DNA from: a virus
IMG/VR virus record: IMGVR_UViG_3300035698_027542
Span: 1 to 64,000 of that record
Direction: 5' to 3' (one strand)
Length of the DNA: 64,000 nt
Program-made: the position numbers and the translations under genes
Notes under the pieces: generated by a model
Database searches by the model: none
Seen by the model: only the letters and a program-made list of their open reading frames with translations
Told to the model about the DNA's origin: nothing
Part shown: one piece after another, positions 44,076-52,016 of the stretch
Position numbering within the stretch: position 1 is the first letter of the stretch
Layout of the letters: each line of letters starts with the position of its first letter

Positions 44076-44804
44076 TCAACCTGTTAAAATTTTTACTAAT
44101 TGCTCTCTATTATATTTTTGGTCCCCAAGCATGGATACCGCTTCTTCTATCGTCTTTCTTTCGGGGAAAACTTTATTTCGAGAACAATTAATAATAGTTC
44201 GCCCCTTACTGTTATTTTTAATAAATTCTAAGCCCTGAACACAGGCTGGAAGAGTATGCCCTCTATGCATAGAGTTATTCCCATAAAAATCAGTCATTCC
44301 ATTTTTAGCATTACGGCAATCCATACCAACCAAAATAATAGGGTTACACCCTAGAGCATAAGCAAATTGATATGTTATACATCCACTACTACCCCTACCA
44401 TATAAAGTTGCAACATTACTAGTTAATTTTGGAGTTTTACCATTAAGAAAAAAGGTATAAAACCCTCCCTGAGTTTCTGATCCTTCTCTACAAAATTTCA
44501 CAGCTTTACTTTTTAAAACTTTGTCTTTTTCTTGTGCCCAAAGAGCTAAATCTTGCCATAATAATATCGTAGGATCATATTTATAGAAAATTCTATTTAT
44601 GCCAATAGTGAAATAATCATCTAAAATGGAGATATTATCTATTTTATTTAGAGAGCAAGCATTACCTAATATGAAACAAGGCATATCTTTCATTTTTTCA
44701 GTCCATGATATAGGACTTAAAGATTTCTCCCTCCTATGAGGTAATTTTCTATTTTTTCGAACAGCGCTAGGCCTTCTGTTCCTTGCTCCTGCTCTCCTCA
44801 CCAT
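44076..44804 (-). CDS. DUF115/MptE-like or sialyltransferase-fold protein
   Basis: 242 residues. A basic N terminus precedes CFILGNACSLNKIDNISIL, a dinucleotide/sugar-binding start, and GCITYQFAYALGCNPIILVG with MDCR, as in phage DUF115-type and CST-I-like glycosyltransferase-fold proteins. It also has a His-rich SMHRGH. The likely role is sugar or phosphate transfer to a nucleotide or surface glycan; the donor cannot be read from sequence. It lies four bases from the HNH gene. Confidence 0.6.
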   Translation of the reverse strand: MVRRAGARNRRPSAVRKNRKLPHRREKSLSPISWTEKMKDMPCFILGNACSLNKIDNISILDDYFTIGINRIFYKYDPTILLWQDLALWAQEKDKVLKSKAVKFCREGSETQGGFYTFFLNGKTPKLTSNVATLYGRGSSGCITYQFAYALGCNPIILVGMDCRNAKNGMTDFYGNNSMHRGHTLPACVQGLEFIKNNSKGRTIINCSRNKVFPERKTIEEAVSMLGDQKYNREQLVKILTG

Positions 44805-44808
44805 ATCA

Positions 44809-45378
44809 TTAAACGCCTTTTATGAATTTTTTCCATGCCTCAGGAACCTTCATCTTTGGATCAATAAGTAATCTATCTGAGTCAGGCTTAGAAGGCTTTC
44901 TGATTAATTTAAGACCAGCCTCTTTGGGAGTCCTATCATCTTTCATACTATTAATTTCTTTTGAGCATACAACCATATTGCCCCATTCATTCTTACCTCC
45001 TCTAGAACGAGGGATAACATGATCTATATTAGAATCTGCTTCTCTTACTTTCTTTCCTGTATATTGACATTTATATCCATCACGAATATAAATATTTCTT
45101 TTCGTAAGTCTTACATCTTTTCTATAAACTTTATCCCATACAGATAAAACAATTATAGATGGCACTTTAACATCATAGTTAGAACCTATTATTACAGAGT
45201 CTGTTTCTTTTATGGGTTGTTTAATCCAATCTCCCCACTTATAAACATACCATGTATCAGTATCAACCGCCGAAGCCTTATCAGCATAAATCAAAGTTAA
45301 AGCTCTATGTGCGCGGATGATCCGTATTGCTTGCCACATTTTATTTAGTACTAATACTTCTTTATTCAATGAAGACAT
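44809..45378 (-). CDS. HNH endonuclease (McrA/HNH_5 type)
   Basis: 189 residues. The N terminus VLVLNKMWQAIRIIRAHRAL is characteristic of the HNH family widespread in bacteria and phages, where it often starts with 'VLNxxxxPI'. Catalytic core: RDGYKCQYTGKKV, then NIDHVIPRSRGGKNEWGNMV and a C-terminal basic region. The first Cys pair lacks a second knuckle. It could serve in DNA packaging, DNA degradation or homing. It is on the same strand and close to its neighbours, which suggests an integrated phage function rather than a recent insertion. Confidence 0.8.
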   Translation of the reverse strand: MSSLNKEVLVLNKMWQAIRIIRAHRALTLIYADKASAVDTDTWYVYKWGDWIKQPIKETDSVIIGSNYDVKVPSIIVLSVWDKVYRKDVRLTKRNIYIRDGYKCQYTGKKVREADSNIDHVIPRSRGGKNEWGNMVVCSKEINSMKDDRTPKEAGLKLIRKPSKPDSDRLLIDPKMKVPEAWKKFIKGV

Positions 45379-45379
45379 A

Positions 45380-45886
45380 TTAACTCCTTTTAACGAAATT
45401 ATTAGACTCTGTTATAAACTCTTTATTATTATCCATTATTTTTATTTTTATCTTATCATCATATCTATTACAATTTTCTAACGTGATTCTTGCAATTGTT
45501 TTTGCATCAAGGCCTCCTTCTTCTATTCCTATTCCACATATTGTAACTGTTTCCATGCCATCTCTTACTACTTCTTGTAAGGCATTATTTAAAGCCGAAT
45601 CGACTATAAATATAGAACTAAAATCACTTTGTAGTCTTTTTATCACAACATGATATATTTTTTTAAGACCTCTTCTCTTTAATCTTCCAGGTCCTGTCGA
45701 AAAGCAATCTCCTATCTCTATCTTATTATTCGTAATAATTTGCTTCACTTCTTTAGAAATACTTGAAAGACCATCTTTTACTATCCTACCAGGTACACCT
45801 CTACTCATAACTCCTTTAGTATTTGCAGGGATAATAAGAGCTTCTGATTTTGGATAACAGACATCTCCTAATACTACTTCTATCAT
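45380..45886 (-). CDS. Macro-domain protein (ADP-ribose binding)
   Basis: 168 residues, a single macro domain: IEVVLGDVCYPKSEALIIPA with N-T-K-G, a glycine-rich CFSTGPGRLKRRGLKKIYHV, and VTICGIGIEEGGLDAKTIAR, the phosphate-loop and following helix. The family binds ADP-ribose or ADP-ribose 1''-phosphate and often removes ADP-ribose from proteins, RNA or small molecules. This window also encodes an ADP-ribosyltransferase and two NAD-synthesis enzymes, so a role in NAD/ADP-ribose economy is plausible. It is located beside the repeat array. Confidence 0.85.
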   Translation of the reverse strand: MIEVVLGDVCYPKSEALIIPANTKGVMSRGVPGRIVKDGLSSISKEVKQIITNNKIEIGDCFSTGPGRLKRRGLKKIYHVVIKRLQSDFSSIFIVDSALNNALQEVVRDGMETVTICGIGIEEGGLDAKTIARITLENCNRYDDKIKIKIMDNNKEFITESNNFVKRS

Positions 45887-45959
45887 GATTTTACCCTATC
45901 TTTCTACATTGTGCTATCATTATTTTCACTTTTTTCTACTTTTCTTTAAAATACCTATT

Positions 45960-46018
45960 TTCTGCATATATACCCCTTTTTTCACTTTCTTTTTTTTTTT
46001 TCTTTTTTCGCTTGTGTT
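45960..46018. other. Polypyrimidine tract
   Basis: On the plus strand this stretch is almost all T and C, including CACTTTC followed by about 13 T. It lies directly beside the tandem repeats in the 299-base gap and may be an easily melted or single-strand-binding segment of an origin. Confidence 0.4.
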
Positions 46019-46044
46019 TTCCTAAGTACTACATACAATAAATC

Positions 46045-46134
46045 GATATTGATATTGATATTGATATTGATATTGACTAGGGACTAGGGACTAGGGACTA
46101 GGGACTAGGGACTAGAAAACTAGGGACTAGGGAC
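46045..46134. repeat. Two adjacent tandem arrays: 5 x GATATT and 8 x GACTAGG
   Basis: Five perfect GATATT hexamers (46045-46074) run into GACTAGG heptamers (46075-46134), six nearly perfect, a short AAA break, then two more. Combined with the polypyrimidine tract, and just upstream of the divergent transcription switch, it resembles an iteron-type origin or a regulator-binding array. It is not CRISPR: there are no spacers. Confidence 0.8.
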
Positions 46135-46185
46135 AATGATATCATTATATAAATATAATAATATGCACAGAGAAAGAAAAACCTA

Positions 46186-47031
46186 TTAAAACAATGGATC
46201 TTTATCATTACAAGCCTTTATAAATTCTTTTATATTATTTCCAAAAAATTCAGGATTTCTTTCTATTTTATCTCTTAATCTTTCTATAATGTCCATATGA
46301 ATTTGACTTATTCTAGATTCTGACGTATTAATTTTCTTTCCAATTTCTCCCATAGTTAAGTTTTCATAATAGTAGTAATAAATTATTTTTTGCTCCATAG
46401 GAGAGAAATTTTTACTGATAAGCTTACTTATAAATTCTTTTCTTATTAACTTACTATCGGGAGAAGTAGATTTCTTATCGGTTAAATTTACTAACGAATC
46501 TTGTTTAAAATCTTCTTGTTTGCTACTATCACTAATATTGCTACCTTCTAGACTTATAAGATTTAAAGGACTATATTTTTTTATATTTCTTAAATATTCC
46601 TTTTGAGCTATACCTAATTTTTCTATAATTTCATAGTCATCTACTCTTCTACCTTCAGAATGTTCCATTTCTTGTCTTGTTTTTTCTATAAGATTATGAT
46701 TTAATCTTACAGATCTAGGTACAAAATCTATCTTTCTTATATTATCTATCATCGATCCACTTATTCTACGATTAGCATAAGCAGGAAAATCCACTCCTCT
46801 ATCTAACGAAAACTTGTCTATTGCTATGTAAAGACCGTCCAGACCAAAACTAGCTAATTCATCAGGTTGTAAATTCCATTGTAGTTTCTCTGCCATTTTA
46901 TAAGATATTTTTTGAACTAATGGATAATAAAGCTCTACTAATTTCTGTTTTGTTTTGTCTTTTTTACTTTTTATCTTCTCTTTTTGGAATTTTTCCCATA
47001 GCCTCAGATTGCTGATTTTTTGTTTTTCCAT
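46186..47031 (-). CDS. FliA/sigma28-type RNA polymerase sigma factor
   Basis: 281 residues with the whole domain order of a group 3 sigma: region 1.2/2 (YYPLVQKISYKMAEKL, LQPDELASFGLDGLYIAIDK, FPAYANRRISGSMIDNIRKI), region 3 (DFVPRSVRLNHNLIEK) and region 4 helix-turn-helix (LTMGEIGKKINTSESRISQI). FliA/WhiG proteins direct polymerase to promoters with a GCCGATAA -10 box. The gene faces the long minus-strand virion region, and CCGATA(A/T) motifs occur before several of its genes and at 59990, so I infer a late-gene sigma. Full-length FliA-type sigmas are uncommon in phages, which more often encode short or divergent ones. Confidence 0.88.
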   Translation of the reverse strand: MEKQKISNLRLWEKFQKEKIKSKKDKTKQKLVELYYPLVQKISYKMAEKLQWNLQPDELASFGLDGLYIAIDKFSLDRGVDFPAYANRRISGSMIDNIRKIDFVPRSVRLNHNLIEKTRQEMEHSEGRRVDDYEIIEKLGIAQKEYLRNIKKYSPLNLISLEGSNISDSSKQEDFKQDSLVNLTDKKSTSPDSKLIRKEFISKLISKNFSPMEQKIIYYYYYENLTMGEIGKKINTSESRISQIHMDIIERLRDKIERNPEFFGNNIKEFIKACNDKDPLF

Positions 47032-47105
47032 ATATATTCCTTTAAAATTACATTATTTTACATTATCATACTAAAAATAAAGTTATCACTTTTCAAATAT
47101 TTCTC

Positions 47106-47134
47106 TTGCTATTTAAAAGTGAATATGGTAAAAT
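47106..47134 (+). promoter_or_regulatory. Sigma70-type promoter for rightward early operon
   Basis: TTGCTA, a 17-base spacer, then TAAAAT, in the divergent gap. It lies 160 bases before the GIY-YIG gene and could drive the plus-strand operon through pncB and beyond. Confidence 0.6.
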
Positions 47135-47268
47135 CTTTAAAAATATCATTATACAAAGAACCTCATTTTTCCAGACAAGTGGTTTTTTATAGATAATAGA
47201 TAACGATCTTTATAAAATAAATAAAGGATAATAACCTATATAAGTTCAAATATAAGTTTAAACATAAA

Positions 47269-47276
47269 TATAAATA
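47269..47276 (+). promoter_or_regulatory. TATAAATA box before GIY-YIG gene
   Basis: Exact TATAAATA 19 bases before the GTG start of the GIY-YIG gene, in very AT-rich sequence. A second, late-type promoter is possible, but chance occurrence is likely enough that I give it low weight. Confidence 0.25.
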
Positions 47277-47294
47277 CTTATATAGGGGATAATT

Positions 47295-48101
47295 GTGAAA
47301 AAATCTGGTTTAATTTATATATTCGTAGATAATAATAAAAAACCTTTTTATGTCGGGAAAACCATTAATTTAAAAAAAAGAATAAAAGGACACTTATTAG
47401 AATGCAAAAAGAAAAATAAGCTATATAAATACAATAAACTTAGAAAAATACTATCTACAGGATTAACTATTGATGAAATTACTATTATAATTGAAGATAA
47501 TATTAGCATAGAATTTCTTGACGATAGAGAAATTTATTATATTAAAAGGTTAAGAGAAAATGGATACAAATTGACCAATTTAACTGATGGAGGAGAAGGA
47601 GGAGATACTTTTTCTAATAACCCTAATAAAGAAAAAATTAGAAAAAAAAGAAGTCAAATAATGAATAATTTATATGAAGATACGAATAAAAAAGAAAAAT
47701 TTTTAAGCTACAGGACACAAAATTGGAAAAATGAAATAAGTAAATCTAAAAAAGGAATATCTTGGGGGAAACATTCAGAAAAAACAAAAAAAAGAATAAG
47801 CGAAACTAGAATAGGAATAAAGTTCTCAAAAACTCATAAAAAGAATTTAAGTGTAGCAAGAAAAAAAAGAATTACAACTTATGAAACAAGACAAAAAATG
47901 AGCAAAACATCAAAAGGAACAATAAATATTAAAAAATACAAATTAATAGATCCTAATGGTATTCAACATATAACCACAAATGGATTAACCAAATTTTGTG
48001 AAGAAAATAATTTAACAGCGGCTAATTTAATGAAAGTTTTAAAAGGCGATAGAAAACATCATAAAGGTTGGATAATTGAAAGGATAACCAATGATAATTA
48101 A
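47295..48101 (+). CDS. GIY-YIG homing endonuclease (Seg/Bmo type)
   Basis: 268 residues, GTG start preceded by GGGGATAA. The N-terminal catalytic domain has LIYIFVDNNKKPFYVGKTIN, the basic KKRIKGHL, and DDREIYYIKRLRENGYKLTN with metal-binding Glu. The middle is a basic linker with NUMOD-type units (KISKSKKGISWGKHSEKTKK, ETRIGIKFSKTHKKNLS) and the C terminus is an HTH-like GLTKFCEENNLTAANLMKVL. This is the organisation of free-standing phage homing enzymes. Its stop overlaps the pncB start by 11 bases, so it is now first gene of the early operon. Confidence 0.9.
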   Translation: MKKSGLIYIFVDNNKKPFYVGKTINLKKRIKGHLLECKKKNKLYKYNKLRKILSTGLTIDEITIIIEDNISIEFLDDREIYYIKRLRENGYKLTNLTDGGEGGDTFSNNPNKEKIRKKRSQIMNNLYEDTNKKEKFLSYRTQNWKNEISKSKKGISWGKHSEKTKKRISETRIGIKFSKTHKKNLSVARKKRITTYETRQKMSKTSKGTINIKKYKLIDPNGIQHITTNGLTKFCEENNLTAANLMKVLKGDRKHHKGWIIERITNDN

Positions 48102-49272
48102 AAGCATTTTGGATAATGATTTGTATAAAATTAGTATGATGAATTATGCTTTAGAATTATTCCCTGAAGCTACTGTAGTTTATAAATTCAAAAATAGAGG
48201 TCATCAACGGTTTAACCAAAAGTTTATGGTAGAGTTTCAAAAACAGATAAATAGCTTAAAAGATCTTAAACTAATTAACGAAGAATATATTTATTTAAAA
48301 GAGAATTATACGTATTTAACTCATGGATACTTTGAATATTTAAAGAATTTTAGATATGATCCTACAAAAGTCTTTATATGTCTAACAAAAGATAACGATT
48401 TAGAATTAAGTATAACAGGAACATGGGTAGATAGAGTCCTTTTTGAAGTCCCCTTAATGGCTATTATTAGCGAATTATACTTTGCAATAATTGATACTAA
48501 TTGGAATTATGAAGGACAAGAAGAAAAAGCATATGAGAAAATTAAAAAGCTAAGTGAAGCAGGATGTCTTTTTGTAGAGATGGGGACTAGACGCAGGAGA
48601 AGTTTTAAGACTCAAGATATGTTTATTCAAGAATGTATAAAATATAGTAAGGAAAATACAAATAGCACTTTTCTTGGGACAAGTAATGTTTATTTTGCAA
48701 AGAAATATGGAATAAAATGCTATGGCAGTCAGGCTCACGAAATAACTCAAGCCGCTCAAGCTCTAAACAGCTATAACCACTGTAATTATTATGCTATGGA
48801 GAATTGGATAAAAGTTTTTTCAAATTTACAAATTGGAACAGCATTAACAGACACAATAACTGTTGATATGTTTTTAAACGATTTTAATAAAAAATTATCT
48901 ACATTATATAAATCGGTTCGACACGATTCTGGAGATGAATTTTTATTCACCGACAAAATGATTAAACACTATGGAAAAATGTTAATAGAACCTATGGAAA
49001 AAACTATTATTTTTTCTAATGGATTAAACACAGATAAAGCAATTTTAGTTAAAAGATATTGCGAAGAAAAAATAAAAAGTGCCGCTGGCATAGGAACCCA
49101 TTTTACCAATGATTTTTTAAACAGTCCATCTTTAAATATGGTAATTAAATTATGGTCTGTAAATGGCTGTCCTGTTGTTAAATTAGGAGATGACGGAGAA
49201 GGAAAAGAAAATGGAGATCCAGAAGCGGTTAAATTTATGAGATGGCTTGTAAAAAATCAATTGGGATTATAA
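48091..49272 (+). CDS. pncB: Nicotinate phosphoribosyltransferase
   Basis: 393 residues. Signature stretches are SILDNDLYKISMMNYALELF, FVEMGTRRRRSFKTQD, STFLGTSNVYFAKKYGIK followed by CYGSQAHE, and YKSVRHDSGDEFLF. PncB condenses nicotinate with phosphoribosyl pyrophosphate to form nicotinate mononucleotide, the entry of the Preiss-Handler NAD pathway; NAMPT is the related alternative, but the length and GTSNV block favour PncB. With nadE 7 kb downstream the phage carries the first and last steps; no NadD is seen here. Possible purpose: rebuild NAD after host depletion defences, or supply an ADP-ribosyltransferase. Confidence 0.9.
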   Translation: MIIKSILDNDLYKISMMNYALELFPEATVVYKFKNRGHQRFNQKFMVEFQKQINSLKDLKLINEEYIYLKENYTYLTHGYFEYLKNFRYDPTKVFICLTKDNDLELSITGTWVDRVLFEVPLMAIISELYFAIIDTNWNYEGQEEKAYEKIKKLSEAGCLFVEMGTRRRRSFKTQDMFIQECIKYSKENTNSTFLGTSNVYFAKKYGIKCYGSQAHEITQAAQALNSYNHCNYYAMENWIKVFSNLQIGTALTDTITVDMFLNDFNKKLSTLYKSVRHDSGDEFLFTDKMIKHYGKMLIEPMEKTIIFSNGLNTDKAILVKRYCEEKIKSAAGIGTHFTNDFLNSPSLNMVIKLWSVNGCPVVKLGDDGEGKENGDPEAVKFMRWLVKNQLGL

Positions 49273-49295
49273 CACAAAAAGGAGTTAAAATTATA

Positions 49296-49511
49296 ATGGA
49301 TAAAGAAAAAAATATGATTTTTAATGAACCTCTTATGATTATTGTATGTATAGTAATTTTCTTTTTAATCTGCATATCGATAGTTTGTTTATTGCATAAT
49401 TTATGGTTTTATGGTGTAATATCATTTTTAGCATCAATTGCTATTATTATATCTATTGTAATATTAGTAAAATCTACTACTAAATATAGTAAGGAAAAAA
49501 ATGTTTACTAA
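49296..49511 (+). CDS. Small two-helix membrane protein
   Basis: 71 residues from ATG at 49296, with AAGGAGTT nine bases upstream. Two hydrophobic stretches (MIIVCIVIFFLICISIVCLL and VISFLASIAIIISIVILV) with a short loop and a charged tail. No motif. It could be a holin or membrane anchor; the location amid early genes argues against lysis. Confidence 0.55.
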   Translation: MDKEKNMIFNEPLMIIVCIVIFFLICISIVCLLHNLWFYGVISFLASIAIIISIVILVKSTTKYSKEKNVY

Positions 49512-49776
49512 AGGACCACAACCAGGATATTCTCCTAAAAGTGAGTTTTTAAAAATATGTTCTACTGCTTTTTGCAGAAAACAAACATATTGTTTAGATA
49601 GTGGAAGTTCTATAACTGGATATTATATTTATTTGAACGAAGAAGAAGAAGAAAAGAAAGAACATTACGCAACTGGAAAAAATTCTATTTTAGCTTGGGA
49701 GCAAGCTTTCAATAAATGGGATACAATAAATTCAGAATATGAGAAAGGATATAATGAAAAAAGAACAAAAAATTAA
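49501..49776 (+). CDS. Hypothetical early protein
   Basis: 91 residues overlapping the previous stop. Two Cys near the start (CSTAFCRKQTYC), an acidic run (NEEEEEKKE) and a helix-rich end (AWEQAFNKWDTINSEYEKGY). It may hold a small zinc site. Its last codons overlap the start of the next gene. Confidence 0.5.
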   Translation: MFTKGPQPGYSPKSEFLKICSTAFCRKQTYCLDSGSSITGYYIYLNEEEEEKKEHYATGKNSILAWEQAFNKWDTINSEYEKGYNEKRTKN

Positions 49777-50110
49777 ATTTGAGCATTTAGAGTTTACTAA
49801 ACAAGAGTTTAAAAAACTAAAACTAGATATATTAACAAAGAAATCTGTTTTTAGTCTTTTAAATCAAATACATAAAAAGAATATGAAAAAATATCATAGT
49901 GATTATTGCCCAGATGCTGTATGGAGAGATATGCAAGAAAGATGTATTCTCTTTTCAAATGATAAAAAAGTTTTAATATCGAAAGAAAGATTTAATAAAA
50001 TAATAAAAATATATAAAACAGGAAAAGTAGAGTGGCCAGGAGATTTTAAGATTGAAAAATTTAATACTATAGCGGCCATGTTTATGAGAAATCAAGTATC
50101 AGAATGTTAA
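49754..50110 (+). CDS. Hypothetical early protein
   Basis: 118 residues from ATG at 49754, chosen because GAAAGGA lies four bases upstream; a longer start at 49739 lacks this. Basic and helical (KLKLDILTKKSVFSLLNQIH, NKIIKIYKTGKVEWPGDFKI). No family recognised. Next gene starts 14 bases after its stop. Confidence 0.5.
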   Translation: MKKEQKIKFEHLEFTKQEFKKLKLDILTKKSVFSLLNQIHKKNMKKYHSDYCPDAVWRDMQERCILFSNDKKVLISKERFNKIIKIYKTGKVEWPGDFKIEKFNTIAAMFMRNQVSEC

Positions 50111-50123
50111 GGAGGTAAAAGGA

Positions 50124-50552
50124 ATAAAAACGAAAGAAGCAAAAAGAAAAGCAAGAGAAAAAATTCTTCGGAGAAGGCTGAAGAAGCAAGAAGATAGTGC
50201 GAAAAAAATAAGTAGAAGAATAATTAGAATTAAAAAAGAGTTAGATAAGACAATAGAAAAAATCAAACATGCAGCAATTGTAAGAAGTGATGGTATTTTA
50301 GAAACAGATAAAAGTCATCCCAATATAATTGCAAGATGTCCTTATGGAACTTGTAAGGCAGGTAGTAAGATGGGTTTTGTTACTTCTACAGGTAGATATG
50401 TTGATAGAGAAGAAGCTCTTAAAATAGCAATAGAATCTAAGCAAATACTGCCCGACATGGATACTATTAGAGGATGCGGTTTGTTATCAGAAAATTTATG
50501 GGCAGATAGTGGTTTTAAATATGATGTTGTAAAAGGATATTATAAGGAATAA
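50124..50552 (+). CDS. Conserved phage protein with apparent ATA start
   Basis: 142 residues. The frame has no ATG/GTG/TTG before 50370, but the in-frame sequence from 50124 is clearly coding: a very basic helix (KEAKRKAREKILRRRLKKQE), then HAAIVRSDGILETDKSHPN, RCPYGTCKAGSKMGFVTSTG, RYVDREEALKIAIESKQI and a SENLWADSGF end, which recalls a family in T4-like and other large phages (GFVTSxGRFVDREEALKIA). AAGGAGG ends eight bases before an ATA codon at 50124. So the start is probably ATA, or an upstream frame change has hidden it. Function unknown. Confidence 0.7.
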   Translation: MKTKEAKRKAREKILRRRLKKQEDSAKKISRRIIRIKKELDKTIEKIKHAAIVRSDGILETDKSHPNIIARCPYGTCKAGSKMGFVTSTGRYVDREEALKIAIESKQILPDMDTIRGCGLLSENLWADSGFKYDVVKGYYKE

Positions 50553-50554
50553 TA

Positions 50555-50701
50555 ATGGCAGAAATAATAGTTTGGATATTTGTTTCCATAGTGGTGTTTA
50601 TAATGGTAGTGGGTATGATCTTACTTGTAGTGGCTGAATGTTGGTACGATGAGATGGTTAGAAAAGAATTGAAAAAATATCCAACAATAAGAATAGGATA
50701 A
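50555..50701 (+). CDS. Small single-pass membrane protein
   Basis: 48 residues: MAEIIVWIFVSIVVFIMVVG, then MILLVVAECWYDEMVRKELK and a short basic tail. One long hydrophobic helix at the N terminus. AAGGAAT precedes the ATG and genes abut on both sides. Role unknown; a small inner-membrane peptide. Confidence 0.55.
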   Translation: MAEIIVWIFVSIVVFIMVVGMILLVVAECWYDEMVRKELKKYPTIRIG

Positions 50702-50703
50702 AA

Positions 50704-51171
50704 ATGGATAAAATATATTTGATAGAAAAAACATGGATTGATGAATTAGACAATCAAAAACCATGGGGATATTCTCCTATCGGGTTCGTGAAGACTCTGA
50801 CAGAAGCTAAGCGAATAGTTAATGGTGGAGGTAAGCATAATATAGATGATTGTTGGTTGTTTTCAGTAACGTCCGCCTCTGGAAATTTAAAAGAACTTCC
50901 AACAATATATAGGTATAAAGAAATAAAAAATATCCAAGACTTAATAGGAGATAAAGAAGAAAAAAAAATAAATAAAAGATTAAGAAGCTCAGAGCGGAGA
51001 AATAACAAGATAGAAGAACTTAAATATTGGGTAAATCGACAATCTACTGATGGAAGATTAGATGATATATATATCTCAAATGTAGAAAGATTATGCTTTG
51101 ATCTAAATATCGAAGTTGATGATGCATATAAAGAATATGAAGGAGAAAATTCATTATGGACAGAGCAGTAA
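50704..51171 (+). CDS. Hypothetical early protein
   Basis: 155 residues (MDKIYLIEKTWIDELDNQKP...). Alpha/beta N-terminal half with GFVKTLTEAKRIVNGGGKHN and a charged helical C-terminal half. No known domain. Its stop lies two bases from the RNA ligase start, so it may be translationally coupled to that enzyme. Confidence 0.5.
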   Translation: MDKIYLIEKTWIDELDNQKPWGYSPIGFVKTLTEAKRIVNGGGKHNIDDCWLFSVTSASGNLKELPTIYRYKEIKNIQDLIGDKEEKKINKRLRSSERRNNKIEELKYWVNRQSTDGRLDDIYISNVERLCFDLNIEVDDAYKEYEGENSLWTEQ

Positions 51172-51172
51172 A

Positions 51173-51832
51173 ATGAAACAGTATTTAGAAATACAAGGAC
51201 CAAATAAAGCACCAAGAGAAAACTGTATTGCTTTCTATAAATATGATGGAAGTAGTATCAGAGCAGAATGGTCTCGCAAAAAAAGCTGGTATAAGTTTGG
51301 CAGTAGAAAAGTTCTTATAGATCAAACTCATCCTCTTGGAGAAGCTATTGATATATTTCCTGATACCTATGGAGATGATTTATCATACATATTTAAAAAA
51401 GATAAAATTTTTAGAAACAGTCAGAATGTAACAGTATTTGGAGAATTCTTTGGAGAAAATAGTTTTGCAGGACAACATGAAGATGATGATGAAAAAGAGA
51501 TAGTTCTTTTTGATGTTAATATTAATAAAAAAGGGATAATGTCCCCTAATGATTTTATAAAAATATTCGGACATTTAAAAATACCTGAAATTATTTACCA
51601 AGGCAAATTTAATGAGAGTTTTATCCAAGATGTGAAAGATGGGAAATACCCTGTAGAAGAAGGCATTGTAGCAAAAGGATTACTTCCACATGGCAAACCT
51701 CCTCACAATCTTTGGATGGCTAAAATTAAGACTAGGGCATGGATAGAAAAATTAAAAAGAGAATATGAATTAAATCCTGATAGATTTAAAAATGTTTTAA
51801 GAGATAATTTGAAAGAACAGGAAAATGGATAA
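51173..51832 (+). CDS. RNA ligase (Rnl2-like nucleotidyltransferase)
   Basis: 219 residues from ATG at 51173. Motif I is FYKYDGSSIRAEW with adenylated Lys23; IIIa is VFGEFFGEN; IV is VEEGIVAKG; V is LWMAKIKTRAW. This is the core of ATP-dependent RNA ligases, which seal 3'-OH/5'-phosphate RNA ends; lacking the C-terminal domain of T4 Rnl2 and DNA ligases, it is a minimal form. With a P-loop kinase at 61343 and phage tRNA genes, an RNA repair role is plausible. It overlaps the next gene by eight bases. Confidence 0.82.
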   Translation: MKQYLEIQGPNKAPRENCIAFYKYDGSSIRAEWSRKKSWYKFGSRKVLIDQTHPLGEAIDIFPDTYGDDLSYIFKKDKIFRNSQNVTVFGEFFGENSFAGQHEDDDEKEIVLFDVNINKKGIMSPNDFIKIFGHLKIPEIIYQGKFNESFIQDVKDGKYPVEEGIVAKGLLPHGKPPHNLWMAKIKTRAWIEKLKREYELNPDRFKNVLRDNLKEQENG

Positions 51833-52016
51833 TCTACCTCCAGGAACTTTTGCAGTAGGGAATAAATTAATGGGCAAGTGTCAAGAGTGTGGAAAACTTG
51901 TCCACATAAATAAAACTTTTTTTGGTGATTTGCATGTATGTTTATCAGAGGAAGAAATTAAAGAAAAAGAAAAACTTAAACAGAAGAATAGATTAAATAT
52001 ATTGGAGCAAGTATAA
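51825..52016 (+). CDS. Small zinc-binding protein
   Basis: 63 residues, ATG at 51825 overlapping the ligase end. CQECGKLV and HVCL provide a likely zinc site near residues 19-40; the tail is a charged helix (EEEIKEKEKLKQKNRLNI). Overlaps the next start by one base. Partner unknown. Confidence 0.5.
   Translation: MDNLPPGTFAVGNKLMGKCQECGKLVHINKTFFGDLHVCLSEEEIKEKEKLKQKNRLNILEQV

Noticed and set aside
46045-46134. CRISPR array
   Set aside because: Repeats are directly contiguous 6- and 7-mers without spacers, and no cas gene is present.
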